Shown here in pieces: positions 44,254 through 54,617 of a stretch of 64,000 bases of DNA. The DNA lies in the NCBI RefSeq assembly GCF_030816715.1, contig NZ_JAUSYH010000001.1, forward strand, positions 2,046,001 to 2,110,000. The letters are read 5' to 3'. The DNA is from Streptomyces achromogenes (GTDB lineage Bacteria; Actinomycetota; Actinomycetes; Streptomycetales; Streptomycetaceae). Under the pieces are notes generated by a model that saw nothing but the letters and a program-made list of their open reading frames with translations, ran no database searches and was not told the origin of the DNA. The position numbers and the translations under genes are program-made. Within the stretch, counting starts at the first letter, position 1. Each line of letters begins with the position of its first letter.

Positions 44254-44820
44254 CTACCGCCCGCGAAGTCGTCGTACGAGAATGCTGGCGTCCCCGCGGC
44301 TCTCCAGGTCGGCGAGGACCACGGCGACCGCCTCGCGGACGATGCGCCCCCGGTCCACGGCCAGCCCGTGCTCTCCCCGGAGCACCAGACGGGCGTGCTC
44401 CAGATCCATGAGCTCCTCGGCGGAGACGTAGACGGTGATCTTCTCGTCGTGCCGCTCGCGGCCACTGGGCCGGCGGGAGGCCTGCCGTCCGCGCTTGCGC
44501 GGCTGGTCGTCGGCGGAGGCAGAACCTTCCTGCACACCCTGGCGGCGCTCGGCCCGCTCCCCGGGGGCGCCCCTGGTACGGGACTCCCCGGCGTCCGCCG
44601 GTCCGGCGTCGGCCGCCACGTGCTCGGCGCCCTCGCCGTCGCCGCCCTGCGCGGGCACGGCCTGCGGCGCGTCCTGCGCACCGCCGGCCGCCACCCCGTC
44701 GCTCTCGCCGGCCGGCGCGGGCACCCGGGCCTCGCCGTTGGCGTTGCGCCGGGGCGCGGACGGCTGAAGCGCCGTTCCCCCTGTCGTACGGAAGAGTTCG
44801 TCGGCCCCCGGCAGACTCAC
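44254..44820 (-). CDS. Ribbon-helix-helix protein between parA-like and scpA
   Basis: A 188-residue protein. Residues 1-125 are low-complexity Ala/Gly/Arg. The C-terminal approximately 60 residues form a predicted ribbon-helix-helix fold: the beta strand is EKITVYVSAEEL, then two helices (MDLEHARLVLRGEHGL and RGRIVREAVAVVLADLE). RHH proteins bind DNA as dimers and serve as ParA partners in some plasmid systems (ParG/CopG type). The start is GTG 44820, overlapping the parA-like stop by 4 bp (GTGA). I propose a DNA-binding partner for the orphan ParA, unproven. Confidence 0.78.
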   Translation of the reverse strand: MSLPGADELFRTTGGTALQPSAPRRNANGEARVPAPAGESDGVAAGGAQDAPQAVPAQGGDGEGAEHVAADAGPADAGESRTRGAPGERAERRQGVQEGSASADDQPRKRGRQASRRPSGRERHDEKITVYVSAEELMDLEHARLVLRGEHGLAVDRGRIVREAVAVVLADLESRGDASILVRRLRGR

Positions 44821-45995
44821 TCGGCGTGACACCGGGCGAGCACCTCCCTGGCGAGCTGACGGTAGGCGGCGGCGCCGACGGAGTTGGACGCGTACGTGGT
44901 GATCGGCTCACCGGCGACCGTGGTCTCCGGGAAGCGGACCGTGCGCCCGATGACCGTGTGGTAGACGTGGTCGTCGAAGGCCTCGACGACCCGCGCGAGC
45001 ACCTCGCGGCTGTGCACGGTGCGCGAGTCGTACATGGTCGCCAGGATCCCGTCGAGCTCCAGCTCTGGGTTGAGCCGCTCCTGGACCTTCTCGATGGTCT
45101 CGGTCAGCAGGGCCACACCGCGCAGCGCGAAGAACTCGCACTCCAGCGGCACGATCACCTTGTGGGCGGCCGTCAGGGCGTTGACGGTGAGCAGGCCGAG
45201 CGAGGGCTGGCAGTCGATGACGATGTAGTCGTAGTCGTCCATCAGCGGCTTGAGCGCACGCTGGAGCGTGGACTCGCGCGCGACCTCGGAGACCAGCTGC
45301 ACCTCGGCGGCCGACAGGTCGATGTTGCTGGGCAGCAGGTCCATGTTGGGGACCGCGGTCTTCAGGAGCACCTCGTCCGCCGCCATGCCCCGCTCCATGA
45401 GCAGGTTGTAGACGGTGAGGTCGAGCTCCATCGGATTGACGCCGAGTCCCACCGACAGCGCGCCCTGCGGGTCGAAGTCCACGAGCAGCACGCGCCGTCC
45501 GTACTCCGCAAGCGCGGCACCCAGGTTGATGGTCGACGTGGTCTTGCCCACGCCGCCCTTCTGGTTGCACATCGCGATGATCTTCGCGGGGCCGTGTTCG
45601 GTCAGCGGGCCCGGGATCGGGAAGTACGGCAGCGGGCGTCCGGTCGGACCGACGCGCTCACGGCGCTGTCGGGCCGCGTCGGGCGCGAGCGTGGCCGCGT
45701 ACTCCGGATCCGGCTCGTATTCGGCGTCGGGGTCGTAGAAGTGCCCGTCGGGCAGTTCGTCGTAGTCGGCGAAGTGGTTGTGGGGCGCGCCACTTCCGTC
45801 GCCGGCCATGGCGTTCACGTAATGGCCATCCATGCTCTGGAGTGCTGACAGAGCCAACTGGGGGCTGCTCTGGCTCTGGTGGGCTGCGAAGGTTCGGACA
45901 GCGACGGAGCCGACAGCCTCGAGCCCCGCGGAACCCGGGCCCCGCGTACGCATTCCTGGTTGACCACCCCCGGGAGCAAATGTCGACTCATTCAC
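44817..45995 (-). CDS. ParA-family ATPase, orphan (non-oriC)
   Basis: A 392-residue Walker-type ATPase of the ParA/MinD group. A disordered N-terminal extension (about 1-130, acidic and Tyr/Asp-rich) precedes the ATPase domain with the deviant Walker A QKGGVGKTT (about 145-153), the second Lys-containing DFDPQGAL, YDYIVIDCQPSLGLLTVNAL and LIGR-type switch regions. No parB is next to it; an RHH gene follows with a 4-bp overlap and then scpA-scpB. This is a second ParA, distinct from the parAB near oriC. The start is GTG 45995, chosen over an upstream extension because AAGGAGG precedes it. Probably helps coordinate chromosome organisation with SMC. Confidence 0.9.
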   Translation of the reverse strand: MNESTFAPGGGQPGMRTRGPGSAGLEAVGSVAVRTFAAHQSQSSPQLALSALQSMDGHYVNAMAGDGSGAPHNHFADYDELPDGHFYDPDAEYEPDPEYAATLAPDAARQRRERVGPTGRPLPYFPIPGPLTEHGPAKIIAMCNQKGGVGKTTSTINLGAALAEYGRRVLLVDFDPQGALSVGLGVNPMELDLTVYNLLMERGMAADEVLLKTAVPNMDLLPSNIDLSAAEVQLVSEVARESTLQRALKPLMDDYDYIVIDCQPSLGLLTVNALTAAHKVIVPLECEFFALRGVALLTETIEKVQERLNPELELDGILATMYDSRTVHSREVLARVVEAFDDHVYHTVIGRTVRFPETTVAGEPITTYASNSVGAAAYRQLAREVLARCHAE

Positions 45996-46353
45996 AAGTC
46001 GTCTTACCTCCTTGGTGACCAGGAAACTTCTAGACAAGGTCAGCGTGGCACCATGCCGACGGTTGGCGACTCTATGGCGTGTCGGGCGTCCGCAGCAACA
46101 CAATCCGCCGGACCCGGCCCGATGTGTCGGCAATGAAACATCACGCTGTCAAGGGCGTACGGCCGTCGCACGGCAGGTTTCACCGGTGTGCGAATCGGTC
46201 GAAGCGTTACGTTCGAGGCGAGTTGGCCGAGAGCCGCAAAGTGACCATACACACATCCGGCCGGACCTTGTCGGGCAAGGTCCGGCCTCGTGAGCGCGGT
46301 TGACGCGCCTTGTTGACGTATCGCCTTTACGAAAAGGTGACTTGGCTCCGGGC
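45996..46353. other. Intergenic region upstream of the ParA-like operon
   Basis: About 360 bp. It should contain the promoter of the parA-scp operon. It holds the ald terminator (46259-46287). I looked for parS (GTTTCACGTGAAAC) and found only half of one (GTTTCAC at about 46174), so no ParB site is called. Confidence 0.5.
46259..46287 (-). terminator. Hairpin terminator of ald
   Basis: Perfect 12-bp arms GGCCGGACCTTG (46259-46270) and CAAGGTCCGGCC (46276-46287) with a 5-nt loop, 66 bp past the ald stop codon. Confidence 0.8.
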
Positions 46354-47478
46354 TCAGCCGAGCAGGGTGTCCAGGTCCACGTGCTCCAGTCCGTGCGCCT
46401 CCGCGACCTCGCGGTAAACGACCTTGCCGTCATGGGCGTTGAGGCCCTTCGCCAGCGCGGCGTCGCGGCGCAGCGCCTCGACCCAGCCCTTGTCGGCGAG
46501 TTCGACGATGTAGGGCAGCGTGGCGTTGGTGAGGGCGTAGGTGGAGGTGTTGGGGACCGCGCCGGGCATGTTGGCGACGCAGTAGAAGACCGAGTCGTGG
46601 ACCGGGAAGGTCGGCTCGGCGTGGGTGGTCGGGCGGGAGTCCTCGAAGCAGCCGCCCTGGTCGATCGCGATGTCGACAAGGACACTCCCGGGCTTCATCC
46701 GGGAGACCAGCTCGTTGGTGACCAGTTTCGGGGCCTTGGCGCCCGGGATGAGGACAGCGCCGATCACGAGGTCCGCCTCGAGGCAGGCCTTCTCCAGCTC
46801 GAAGGCGTTGGAGACGACGGTCTGGATCTTCGTGCCGAAGACCTTGTCGGCTTCCTTGAGCTTGTTGATGTCCTTGTCGAGCAGGGTGACGTGGAAGCCC
46901 ATGCCGATGGCGATCTGCGCGGCGTTCCAGCCGGAGACGCCGCCGCCGATGACGACCGCCTTGGCGGCCAGCACACCCGGGACGCCGCCCGGCAGCACGC
47001 CGCGGCCCCCGTTGGCGCGCATCAGGTGATAGGCGCCGACCTGGGGGGCGAGCCGGCCCGCGACCTCGGACATCGGGGCGAGCAGCGGGAGCGCGCGGCT
47101 CGGCAGCTCGACGGTCTCGTAGGCGATCGCGGTGGTCCCGGACGCGACGAGGGCGTCCGTGCACTCCTTGGAAGCGGCCAGGTGCAGGTAGGTGAAGAGC
47201 GTCTGGTCCTTGCGGAGGCGGTGGTACTCCTCGGCGATGGGCTCCTTGACCTTCAACAGCAGGTCCGCCGTGGCCCACACCTCGTCGGCGGTCTCCAGGA
47301 TGCGCGCCCCGGCCGACACGTACTCCTCGTCCGTGATGGACGAACCGACGCCGGCGCCCCGTTCGACGACGACCTGGTGACCGTGGCGCACGAGCTCGTG
47401 CACACCGGCGGGGGTGATGGCCACCCGGAACTCGTTGTTCTTGACCTCGCGGGGGATGCCGACCTTCACGTCGATCAC
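46354..47478 (-). CDS. ald: L-alanine dehydrogenase
   Basis: NAD-dependent oxidative deamination of L-alanine to pyruvate and ammonia, 374 residues. The N-terminal catalytic domain has [14 protein letters not shown], Lys in LLLKVKEP and active-site His in FTYLHLAAS. The Rossmann motif is [19 protein letters not shown], and the C-terminal block is [20 protein letters not shown]. Full family length. The start is GTG 47478. In actinobacteria ald is often induced by alanine through AldR, but no aldR lies beside it here. A terminator follows at 46259-46287. Confidence 0.96.
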   Translation of the reverse strand: MIDVKVGIPREVKNNEFRVAITPAGVHELVRHGHQVVVERGAGVGSSITDEEYVSAGARILETADEVWATADLLLKVKEPIAEEYHRLRKDQTLFTYLHLAASKECTDALVASGTTAIAYETVELPSRALPLLAPMSEVAGRLAPQVGAYHLMRANGGRGVLPGGVPGVLAAKAVVIGGGVSGWNAAQIAIGMGFHVTLLDKDINKLKEADKVFGTKIQTVVSNAFELEKACLEADLVIGAVLIPGAKAPKLVTNELVSRMKPGSVLVDIAIDQGGCFEDSRPTTHAEPTFPVHDSVFYCVANMPGAVPNTSTYALTNATLPYIVELADKGWVEALRRDAALAKGLNAHDGKVVYREVAEAHGLEHVDLDTLLG

Positions 47479-47614
47479 GGTCCTTGGCTCAGAGGGTGTG
47501 GGGGCACAGCAATGACATTCCCGGAGATACAGGACGCACCGGGACGCACCGCAGGAGAACGTGCGGCAGAGCCAGTTTAATGAAGGCGTTCCCGCTGTCT
47601 AGCCTTTCATTGGA

Positions 47615-49681
47615 TCAATCCTTCGGAGATGCGCTACGGATTTCGCAGGCATCCTCGGTGTTCTCCGGTCGATCGGGCTCTTCGGCGCCGTCCGACGGCT
47701 CCTCTCCCAGGATGCGCTCGGCCGCGCCGCGGTGCAGGCGGGCCGCCGCCGCGTCGCCGAGGCGCTCCAGGGTGTCGGCCAGCCTCAGCTGCAGCGCGGC
47801 CTGCAGGCGCGTGTCCTCGGCGCGCCCGGCCCACTCGGCCGCTTCCTGGCAGGTGCGCAGCGACTCCTCGGGCCGGCCCGCGTACTCCTGGACCCTGGCC
47901 AGCTCGCTCAACGCCCGTGCGTGCGCCCCCACATCGTCGTTCTTGCGGTGTCCGGCGACCGCGGCCCGCCAGGCCCGCTGCGCCTCGCCGTAGCGGGCCG
48001 CGTAGGTGTGCGCGGTGGCGATGCGGCCGTAGAGGCGGGCGGCGTCGGCGCGCTCGTCGCGGGCCAGGCGCTGGGCCAGGGCCCGGCCGAACCAGTCCGC
48101 GGCCCGGTCGTAGTCCCCGAGCTCGAGATGCGCGCCCCCTACGGATTCCATCGCGCGGCCGATCGCATACGGGTCGTTCGCCTCGCGTCCGGCGTCAAGG
48201 GCGGCCCGGTAGCGCACCAGCGCCTCCGCCGTGCGCCCGGTCCTCGCGTCGACGTCGGCCAGGTTCAGCAGCGCGGCGGCCTTCTCCCGGGGCAGCCGGC
48301 GACGCTCGGCGACGTCGAGGACGAGCTGGTGGATCCCGTACAGGTCCGGCGCGGCGGCCTGGGTGCCGAGATGCGCGACCATCGCCCTGACCAGCTGGGA
48401 CATCAGGCGGCGGGCGAGGGTGTCCAGCTCGCCGTCGGCGACCGCGAGGCGGGCCGAGGCGAGCAGGGCCGGGCGACGGGCCTGCAGCCAGTCGGCGGCC
48501 GCCCGCGGTGTGGGGAAGCGCAGCGCCCGGGGCATGACCTGGAGCTTCTCGCGGGCCTGGGGGCTGTCGGTCTCGGTGATGGCCCGGCAGGACTGCAGCA
48601 GCCGCACCGTGCGCTCCAGCATGCGGGCGCGGGCGAGCTGGAGCTCGGCGGGGCGCTCGTAGGCCTCGGCGGCGGTCCGCAGCAGGGAGTGCAGGCAGCC
48701 GGGCACCTCGTACTGGGGCAACGGGGAGTCCAGGGCCCGCAGCAGGCCGAGGGCGACGAGGTCGTCCAGGGTGGTGCGGGCGGCGCCCACCGAGCAGCCG
48801 GCCAGCGCGGAGGCGGTGTGCGGGTCGGCGAGGCCGGCCGGCGCCAGGGAGAGCAGTCGCAGTATCCGGGCGGCGGGGGCGGGCAGCGCGGTGTGCACGA
48901 GGCGGAAGACGCGGCTGAGCGGGGTGCCCTCGTCGCCCTCCGCGTGGAGCTGCTTGGCGAGGTCGGCGACGGCCGCCTTGGGGCGGGCGGCGAGCCAGCC
49001 GCCGGCCAGCTTCAGCGCGGCGGGCTGGCCCTGGCACGCCTCCACGAGCTGTTCGGCGGAGCGCGGGTCCACGGTGATGCGGACCGAGCCGGTGTACCGG
49101 GTCAGCAGTTCGAGGGCGGACTTGGTGTCCAGGCCGCCGAGGGTGCAGGGACGGACGTCCGCGATGCCGGTGAGGGGGCCGGCGGACACGGCGACGAGCA
49201 GGCACTGCGGGGCGTCCGGGAGCAGGGCGTCGACCTGTTCGGCGCCGGCCGCGTCGTCCAGCAGGAGCAGCGCGCGGCGCTCCGCGAGGGTTTCCCGCAG
49301 CAGGGCCGCGAGGTCGTCCTGGTCCGCGCCGGGCGGGGTGGGCACGTCCAGCGCGGCGAGCAGTTCACGGGCGGCGCGCTCGACCGGCACGGGTGTGCCG
49401 TCGGGCTCGGCGAGGCGGGCGCACAGGACGCCGTCCGGGTAGCGGCCGGCGACCTGGCGTACGAGTTCCCCGGCGAGCGCGGAGCGGCCCGAGCCGGGCC
49501 GGCCGGCGATGAGCAGGACCCGCGCGCGGGGCGCCTTGCGCCCGGAGATGGTGTCCAGACCGGTGCGCTCGATGTCGGCGCGCAGTTCCTTCAACTCCCG
49601 GGTACGGCCCAGGAAATGGCCCTCTGTCGCAGCGTGTCCGGACAGCTGCACGCCGCCTGTGTCCACTGCCTGATCCGTCAC
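47615..49681 (-). CDS. STAND (NB-ARC/TPR) ATPase, AfsR-like without DNA-binding domain
   Basis: A 688-residue STAND protein. After about 20 residues comes the NB-ARC region (FLGRTRELKELRADI). The Walker A position reads GRPGSGRSA (60-68): the canonical Lys is replaced by Arg66. Walker B is ALLLLDDAAG; a GxP-like GQPAALKLAGGWLA and a wHTH/arm (ARILRLLSLAPAGLADPHTA) follow. The C-terminal half holds TPR repeats (AALLNLADVDARTGRTAEAL, GGAHLELGDYDRAADWFGRA, ARALSELARVQEYAGRPEES). It resembles AfsR's ATPase/TPR part, but the SARP domain is absent. GTG 49681 follows GGGAG. A regulatory or antiphage-like sensor role is possible; I cannot choose. Confidence 0.83.
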   Translation of the reverse strand: MTDQAVDTGGVQLSGHAATEGHFLGRTRELKELRADIERTGLDTISGRKAPRARVLLIAGRPGSGRSALAGELVRQVAGRYPDGVLCARLAEPDGTPVPVERAARELLAALDVPTPPGADQDDLAALLRETLAERRALLLLDDAAGAEQVDALLPDAPQCLLVAVSAGPLTGIADVRPCTLGGLDTKSALELLTRYTGSVRITVDPRSAEQLVEACQGQPAALKLAGGWLAARPKAAVADLAKQLHAEGDEGTPLSRVFRLVHTALPAPAARILRLLSLAPAGLADPHTASALAGCSVGAARTTLDDLVALGLLRALDSPLPQYEVPGCLHSLLRTAAEAYERPAELQLARARMLERTVRLLQSCRAITETDSPQAREKLQVMPRALRFPTPRAAADWLQARRPALLASARLAVADGELDTLARRLMSQLVRAMVAHLGTQAAAPDLYGIHQLVLDVAERRRLPREKAAALLNLADVDARTGRTAEALVRYRAALDAGREANDPYAIGRAMESVGGAHLELGDYDRAADWFGRALAQRLARDERADAARLYGRIATAHTYAARYGEAQRAWRAAVAGHRKNDDVGAHARALSELARVQEYAGRPEESLRTCQEAAEWAGRAEDTRLQAALQLRLADTLERLGDAAAARLHRGAAERILGEEPSDGAEEPDRPENTEDACEIRSASPKD

Positions 49682-49866
49682 GGGCCACACTCCCGTCCCA
49701 CCGCACGCGCCAGCCCGCCGGGACTCCGGTTCGAGCTGTTCCCGAGCCTAGTTCACGCTCTGCGACGTTCCGGGAGGAGCACGTCGGGCAGGGCCCGGAG
49801 GTCCCCCGATCGGATCAGCCGATCGTCACACCGCGGGGGGTGCGGGAGAGGGCCCGAGGGCGTGCC

Positions 49867-50493
49867 TCAGGCCTCGAACGGCCGCGCCGGCCACGGCGCC
49901 TCCGCCGGGCGCAGCGCGTCGAGCCCGTCGCCGTTCTCCGCGGCGACCAGCGACAGGACGCCGACGACGAGGCAGGTGTTGTGCACGTCGCCCGCCAGCA
50001 CGGCTCGGACGAGTTCGGCGACCGGCACGCGCGCGTGCTCCATGTCGGCCTCCTCGTCCTCCACCTCGAAACGCCGCCCCTGCACCTCGGAGAGGTTGCG
50101 GGCCAGGAAGATCCGCACGGACTCGTCGCAGCCGCCGGGGGTCGTGTACACGTCGGTGAGGACCCGCCAGTCCTCCGCCTTGACGTGCGCCTCCTCGTAC
50201 AGCTCGCGCTGCGCCGCGTGCAGCGGGTTCTCGCCCGGCACGTCGAGCAGGCCGGCCGGGATCTCCCACAGCTTGTGCCGCACCGGGTGCCGGTACTGCT
50301 TGATGAGCAGCACCCGGCCCTCGTCGTCGACGGCGAGGACGGCCACGGACCCGGGGTGCACCTGGTAGTCCCGGCGGACCACCGACCCGTCGGGCATGAC
50401 CACCTCGTCGGTGCGGACGGAGGTCTTGGCGCCCGTGAACGGGGTCGTCGTCGCCCGGATCTCCCACGCCTCGGGGGTGTCCTTGATCGTCAT
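49867..50493 (-). CDS. Nudix hydrolase, ADP-ribose pyrophosphatase type
   Basis: A 208-residue Nudix enzyme. The Nudix box is GLLDVPGENPLHAAQRELYEEAHV (with an Ala where Gly is usual), preceded by RHPVRHKLWEIPAG and followed by VYTTPGGCDESVRIFLARNL, the ADP-ribose-specific Pro/Glu pattern of ADPRases. It should hydrolyse ADP-ribose to AMP and ribose-5-phosphate. ATG 50493 starts MTIKDTPEAW. It follows pyrG after 92 bp and shares its orientation, with a hairpin between them. Not linked in sequence to the NrtR-DraG pair, but the chemistry overlaps. Confidence 0.88.
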   Translation of the reverse strand: MTIKDTPEAWEIRATTTPFTGAKTSVRTDEVVMPDGSVVRRDYQVHPGSVAVLAVDDEGRVLLIKQYRHPVRHKLWEIPAGLLDVPGENPLHAAQRELYEEAHVKAEDWRVLTDVYTTPGGCDESVRIFLARNLSEVQGRRFEVEDEEADMEHARVPVAELVRAVLAGDVHNTCLVVGVLSLVAAENGDGLDALRPAEAPWPARPFEA

Positions 50494-50532
50494 GCCGTGC
50501 GTCCTCCCACGTGCCACCTGCGCAAACGAAAA

Positions 50533-50566
50533 CCGGGGCGCCCACCCTTGAAGGTTTGCACCCCGG
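50533..50566 (-). terminator. Imperfect hairpin after pyrG
   Basis: CCGGGG (50533-50538) pairs with CCCCGG (50561-50566), with partial pairing inside (ACCCTT/AAGGTT). It lies about 20 bp past the pyrG stop; a partial terminator or attenuator before the Nudix gene. Confidence 0.5.
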
Positions 50567-50585
50567 CCACCGTACAACTGGTGTG

Positions 50586-52235
<1,650 letters not shown>

Positions 52236-52680
52236 GGCCAAGAGGGGGCTCCCGTGGTCGCGATTCGAGGGTGCGGTTCGGGGGCTTCGAGACCACCGGT
52301 CCACGGGCTACCAGGGTATCAGCGCCTCGGAGAGATGGCCTCCGGCCACGCTCCGCGCACGGGTCGACACGGACCGCCGCCCACGCACCGGTTCCTCACC
52401 CGCTGCTCACCCGTTCGGCCCACCCGCGTTGCCGGGAGCGGCACGCAGATCATCTACGTGCGTCGTATCCTGCTCGGACACTCGCTGCCGAGCCCGGCCG
52501 GCAAGACGGCACACCCCAGCCCGTATCCCACCGGAACAACGAGAGCTCGTCAGTTCGTTGAACAGTGATCGGCGTTTTGCCCCCAGGGCCGAGCGGCTGC
52601 TTTGCTTCAACGCTCAACGACGCATTACCAACGACCCCTTGACCGCACTAGCGACAGCCCCCATTTCCCCTGGGGGTGAC
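52236..52680. other. Intergenic region between divergent pyrG and GH15 genes
   Basis: About 445 bp with promoters for both directions. Near the GH15 start, the C-run at 52658-52662 could pair with GGGGG at 52672-52676, which includes the ribosome-binding site. No small gene or known RNA is seen. Confidence 0.45.
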
Positions 52681-54507
52681 GTGGCCGTTCGACTGGAGTT
52701 GCACGTGGCCGGGCGCATCGAAGACTACGCACTCATCGGAGACATGCAGACCGCGGCATTGGTCTGCCGGGACGGCACAGTGGACTGGCTGTGCCTGCCC
52801 CGCTTCGACTCGCACGCGATCTTCGCAGGTCTGCTCGGCACCGAGGAACACGGCTTCTGGCGCCTCGGCCCCGCGCACGCCTCCGACGCGCCCCCGCCCC
52901 GCGCGGCCCGGCGCACCTACCGGAGCGACTCGCTCATCCTGGAGTCGGAGTGGGACACCCCCCGCGGGACGGTCCGCGTGACCGATTTCATGCCCCCTCG
53001 CGACGGCGCCCCCCAGCTCATCCGGATCGTCGAGGGCGTCTCGGGCCGCGTCCCCATGCGCTCCGCGCTGCGCATGCGGTTCTCCTACGGGCGGGTCGTG
53101 CCGTGGGTGCACAAGCACGAGGGCCGCACGGTGGCCGTCGCGGGCCCCGACTCGGTGTGGTTCGACACCGACTGCGAGACCTACGGCAAGGCGCTGACGA
53201 CGTACGCCGACTTCACGGTCGCGCCGGGTGACCGGATCGCGTTCACGATCTCCTGGGAGCCCTCGCACAAGCAGCCGCCGCCGCTCCCGGAACCCGAGCA
53301 GTCGCTCCAGGCCACCGAGGACTTCTGGCGCGAGTGGGTCGAGCACTGCACGTACCACGGCCCCTACCGCGAGGCCGTGATCCGCTCGCTGATCACGCTG
53401 AAGGCGCTGACGTACGGGCCGACCGGCGGTATCGTCGCCGCGCCCACCACCTCCCTGCCCGAGGACATCGGCGGTGTCCGCAACTGGGACTACCGCTACA
53501 CCTGGCTGCGCGACGCGGCCATCACGCTGTCCTCGCTGCTGCGCACCGGCTACCGCGAGGAGGCCCGCGCCTGGCGCGAGTGGCTGCTGCGCGCGGTCGC
53601 CGGCGACCCCGAGAACCTGCAGATCATGTACGGCATCGCGGGCGAGCGCGAGCTGGGCGAGGCCGAGCTGGACTGGCTGCCGGGCTACGAGAACTCCGCC
53701 CCGGTCCGGGTCGGCAACGGCGCGGCGCACCAGCTCCAGCTGGACGTGTACGGCGAGGTCACCGAGGCCCTGCACCTCGGCCACATGACGGGCCTGGCCC
53801 GCAACGACTACGCCTCCCTCCTCCAGCTGAAGCTGATCCGCTACCTCGAGCAGCACTGGGACGAGCCGGACGAGGGCATCTGGGAGGTGCGCGGCCCGCG
53901 CCGCCACTTCGTGCACTCCAAGGTCATGGCCTGGGTCGCCGTCGACCGGACGATCAAGCTGATCGAGTCCGGCGACGCCGACGGTCCGCTGGAGAAGTGG
54001 CGCGAACTGCGCGACGACATCCACCGGGACGTCTGCGAGAAGGGCTACGACAAGGAGCGCAACACCTTCACCCAGTCCTACGGCTCCAAGGAGCTGGACG
54101 CGTCGTTGCTGCTCATCCCGCAGATGGGCTTCCTGCCGCCGGACGACAAGCGGGTCATCGGCACCATCGAGGCGATCCAGCGCGAGCTGTCCACCCCGGA
54201 CGGCTTCATCCTGCGCTACCCGACCTCGGGCGGCGACGAGGGCGTCGACGGCCTGCCCGGAGACGAGGGCGCCTTCCTGGCCTGCTCGTTCTGGATGGCC
54301 GACGACCTCGCGATGATCGGCCGCGTCGACGAGGCCCGCAAGCTGTTCGAGAAGCTCCTGTCGCTGCGCAACGACCTCGGTCTGCTCGCCGAGGAGTGGG
54401 ACCCTCGCCTGCAGCGCCAGGTCGGCAACTTCCCGCAGGCCTTCAGCCACGTCCCGCTGATCGACACCGCGCTGCGCCTGACGGCGTCGGGGGCGTACGG
54501 CGGCTGA
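52681..54507 (+). CDS. GH15 glucanase/glucoamylase-like protein
   Basis: A 608-residue cytoplasmic glycoside hydrolase family 15 protein. The N-terminal beta-sandwich domain starts IEDYALIGDMQTAALVCRDG. The (alpha/alpha)6 barrel shows GGVRNWDYRYTWLRDAA, WLPGYENSAPVRVGNGAA and the C-terminal LLAEEWDP with GNFPQAFSHVPLI. No signal peptide, so it likely acts on internal trehalose or alpha-glucan ends rather than starch; family members in mycobacteria are trehalases. The start is GTG 52681 with GGGGGTGAC upstream, a Shine-Dalgarno overlapping a possible small hairpin. Confidence 0.88.
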   Translation: MAVRLELHVAGRIEDYALIGDMQTAALVCRDGTVDWLCLPRFDSHAIFAGLLGTEEHGFWRLGPAHASDAPPPRAARRTYRSDSLILESEWDTPRGTVRVTDFMPPRDGAPQLIRIVEGVSGRVPMRSALRMRFSYGRVVPWVHKHEGRTVAVAGPDSVWFDTDCETYGKALTTYADFTVAPGDRIAFTISWEPSHKQPPPLPEPEQSLQATEDFWREWVEHCTYHGPYREAVIRSLITLKALTYGPTGGIVAAPTTSLPEDIGGVRNWDYRYTWLRDAAITLSSLLRTGYREEARAWREWLLRAVAGDPENLQIMYGIAGERELGEAELDWLPGYENSAPVRVGNGAAHQLQLDVYGEVTEALHLGHMTGLARNDYASLLQLKLIRYLEQHWDEPDEGIWEVRGPRRHFVHSKVMAWVAVDRTIKLIESGDADGPLEKWRELRDDIHRDVCEKGYDKERNTFTQSYGSKELDASLLLIPQMGFLPPDDKRVIGTIEAIQRELSTPDGFILRYPTSGGDEGVDGLPGDEGAFLACSFWMADDLAMIGRVDEARKLFEKLLSLRNDLGLLAEEWDPRLQRQVGNFPQAFSHVPLIDTALRLTASGAYGG

Positions 54508-54617
54508 GCCTTTCGGTTCGATGACATGGGGGCGCGGTCGGGCGGCTGAACAGGACCGCCGGACCGCGCCCGCCTACGCTGGAAGTCATCTGCCCCTGCA
54601 CGGAAGGGGGCGCCCCC

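Noticed and set aside
46050..46260. parS site upstream of the ParA-like operon
   Set aside because: Only one half (GTTTCAC) of GTTTCACGTGAAAC is seen; the other half reads CGGTGTG.
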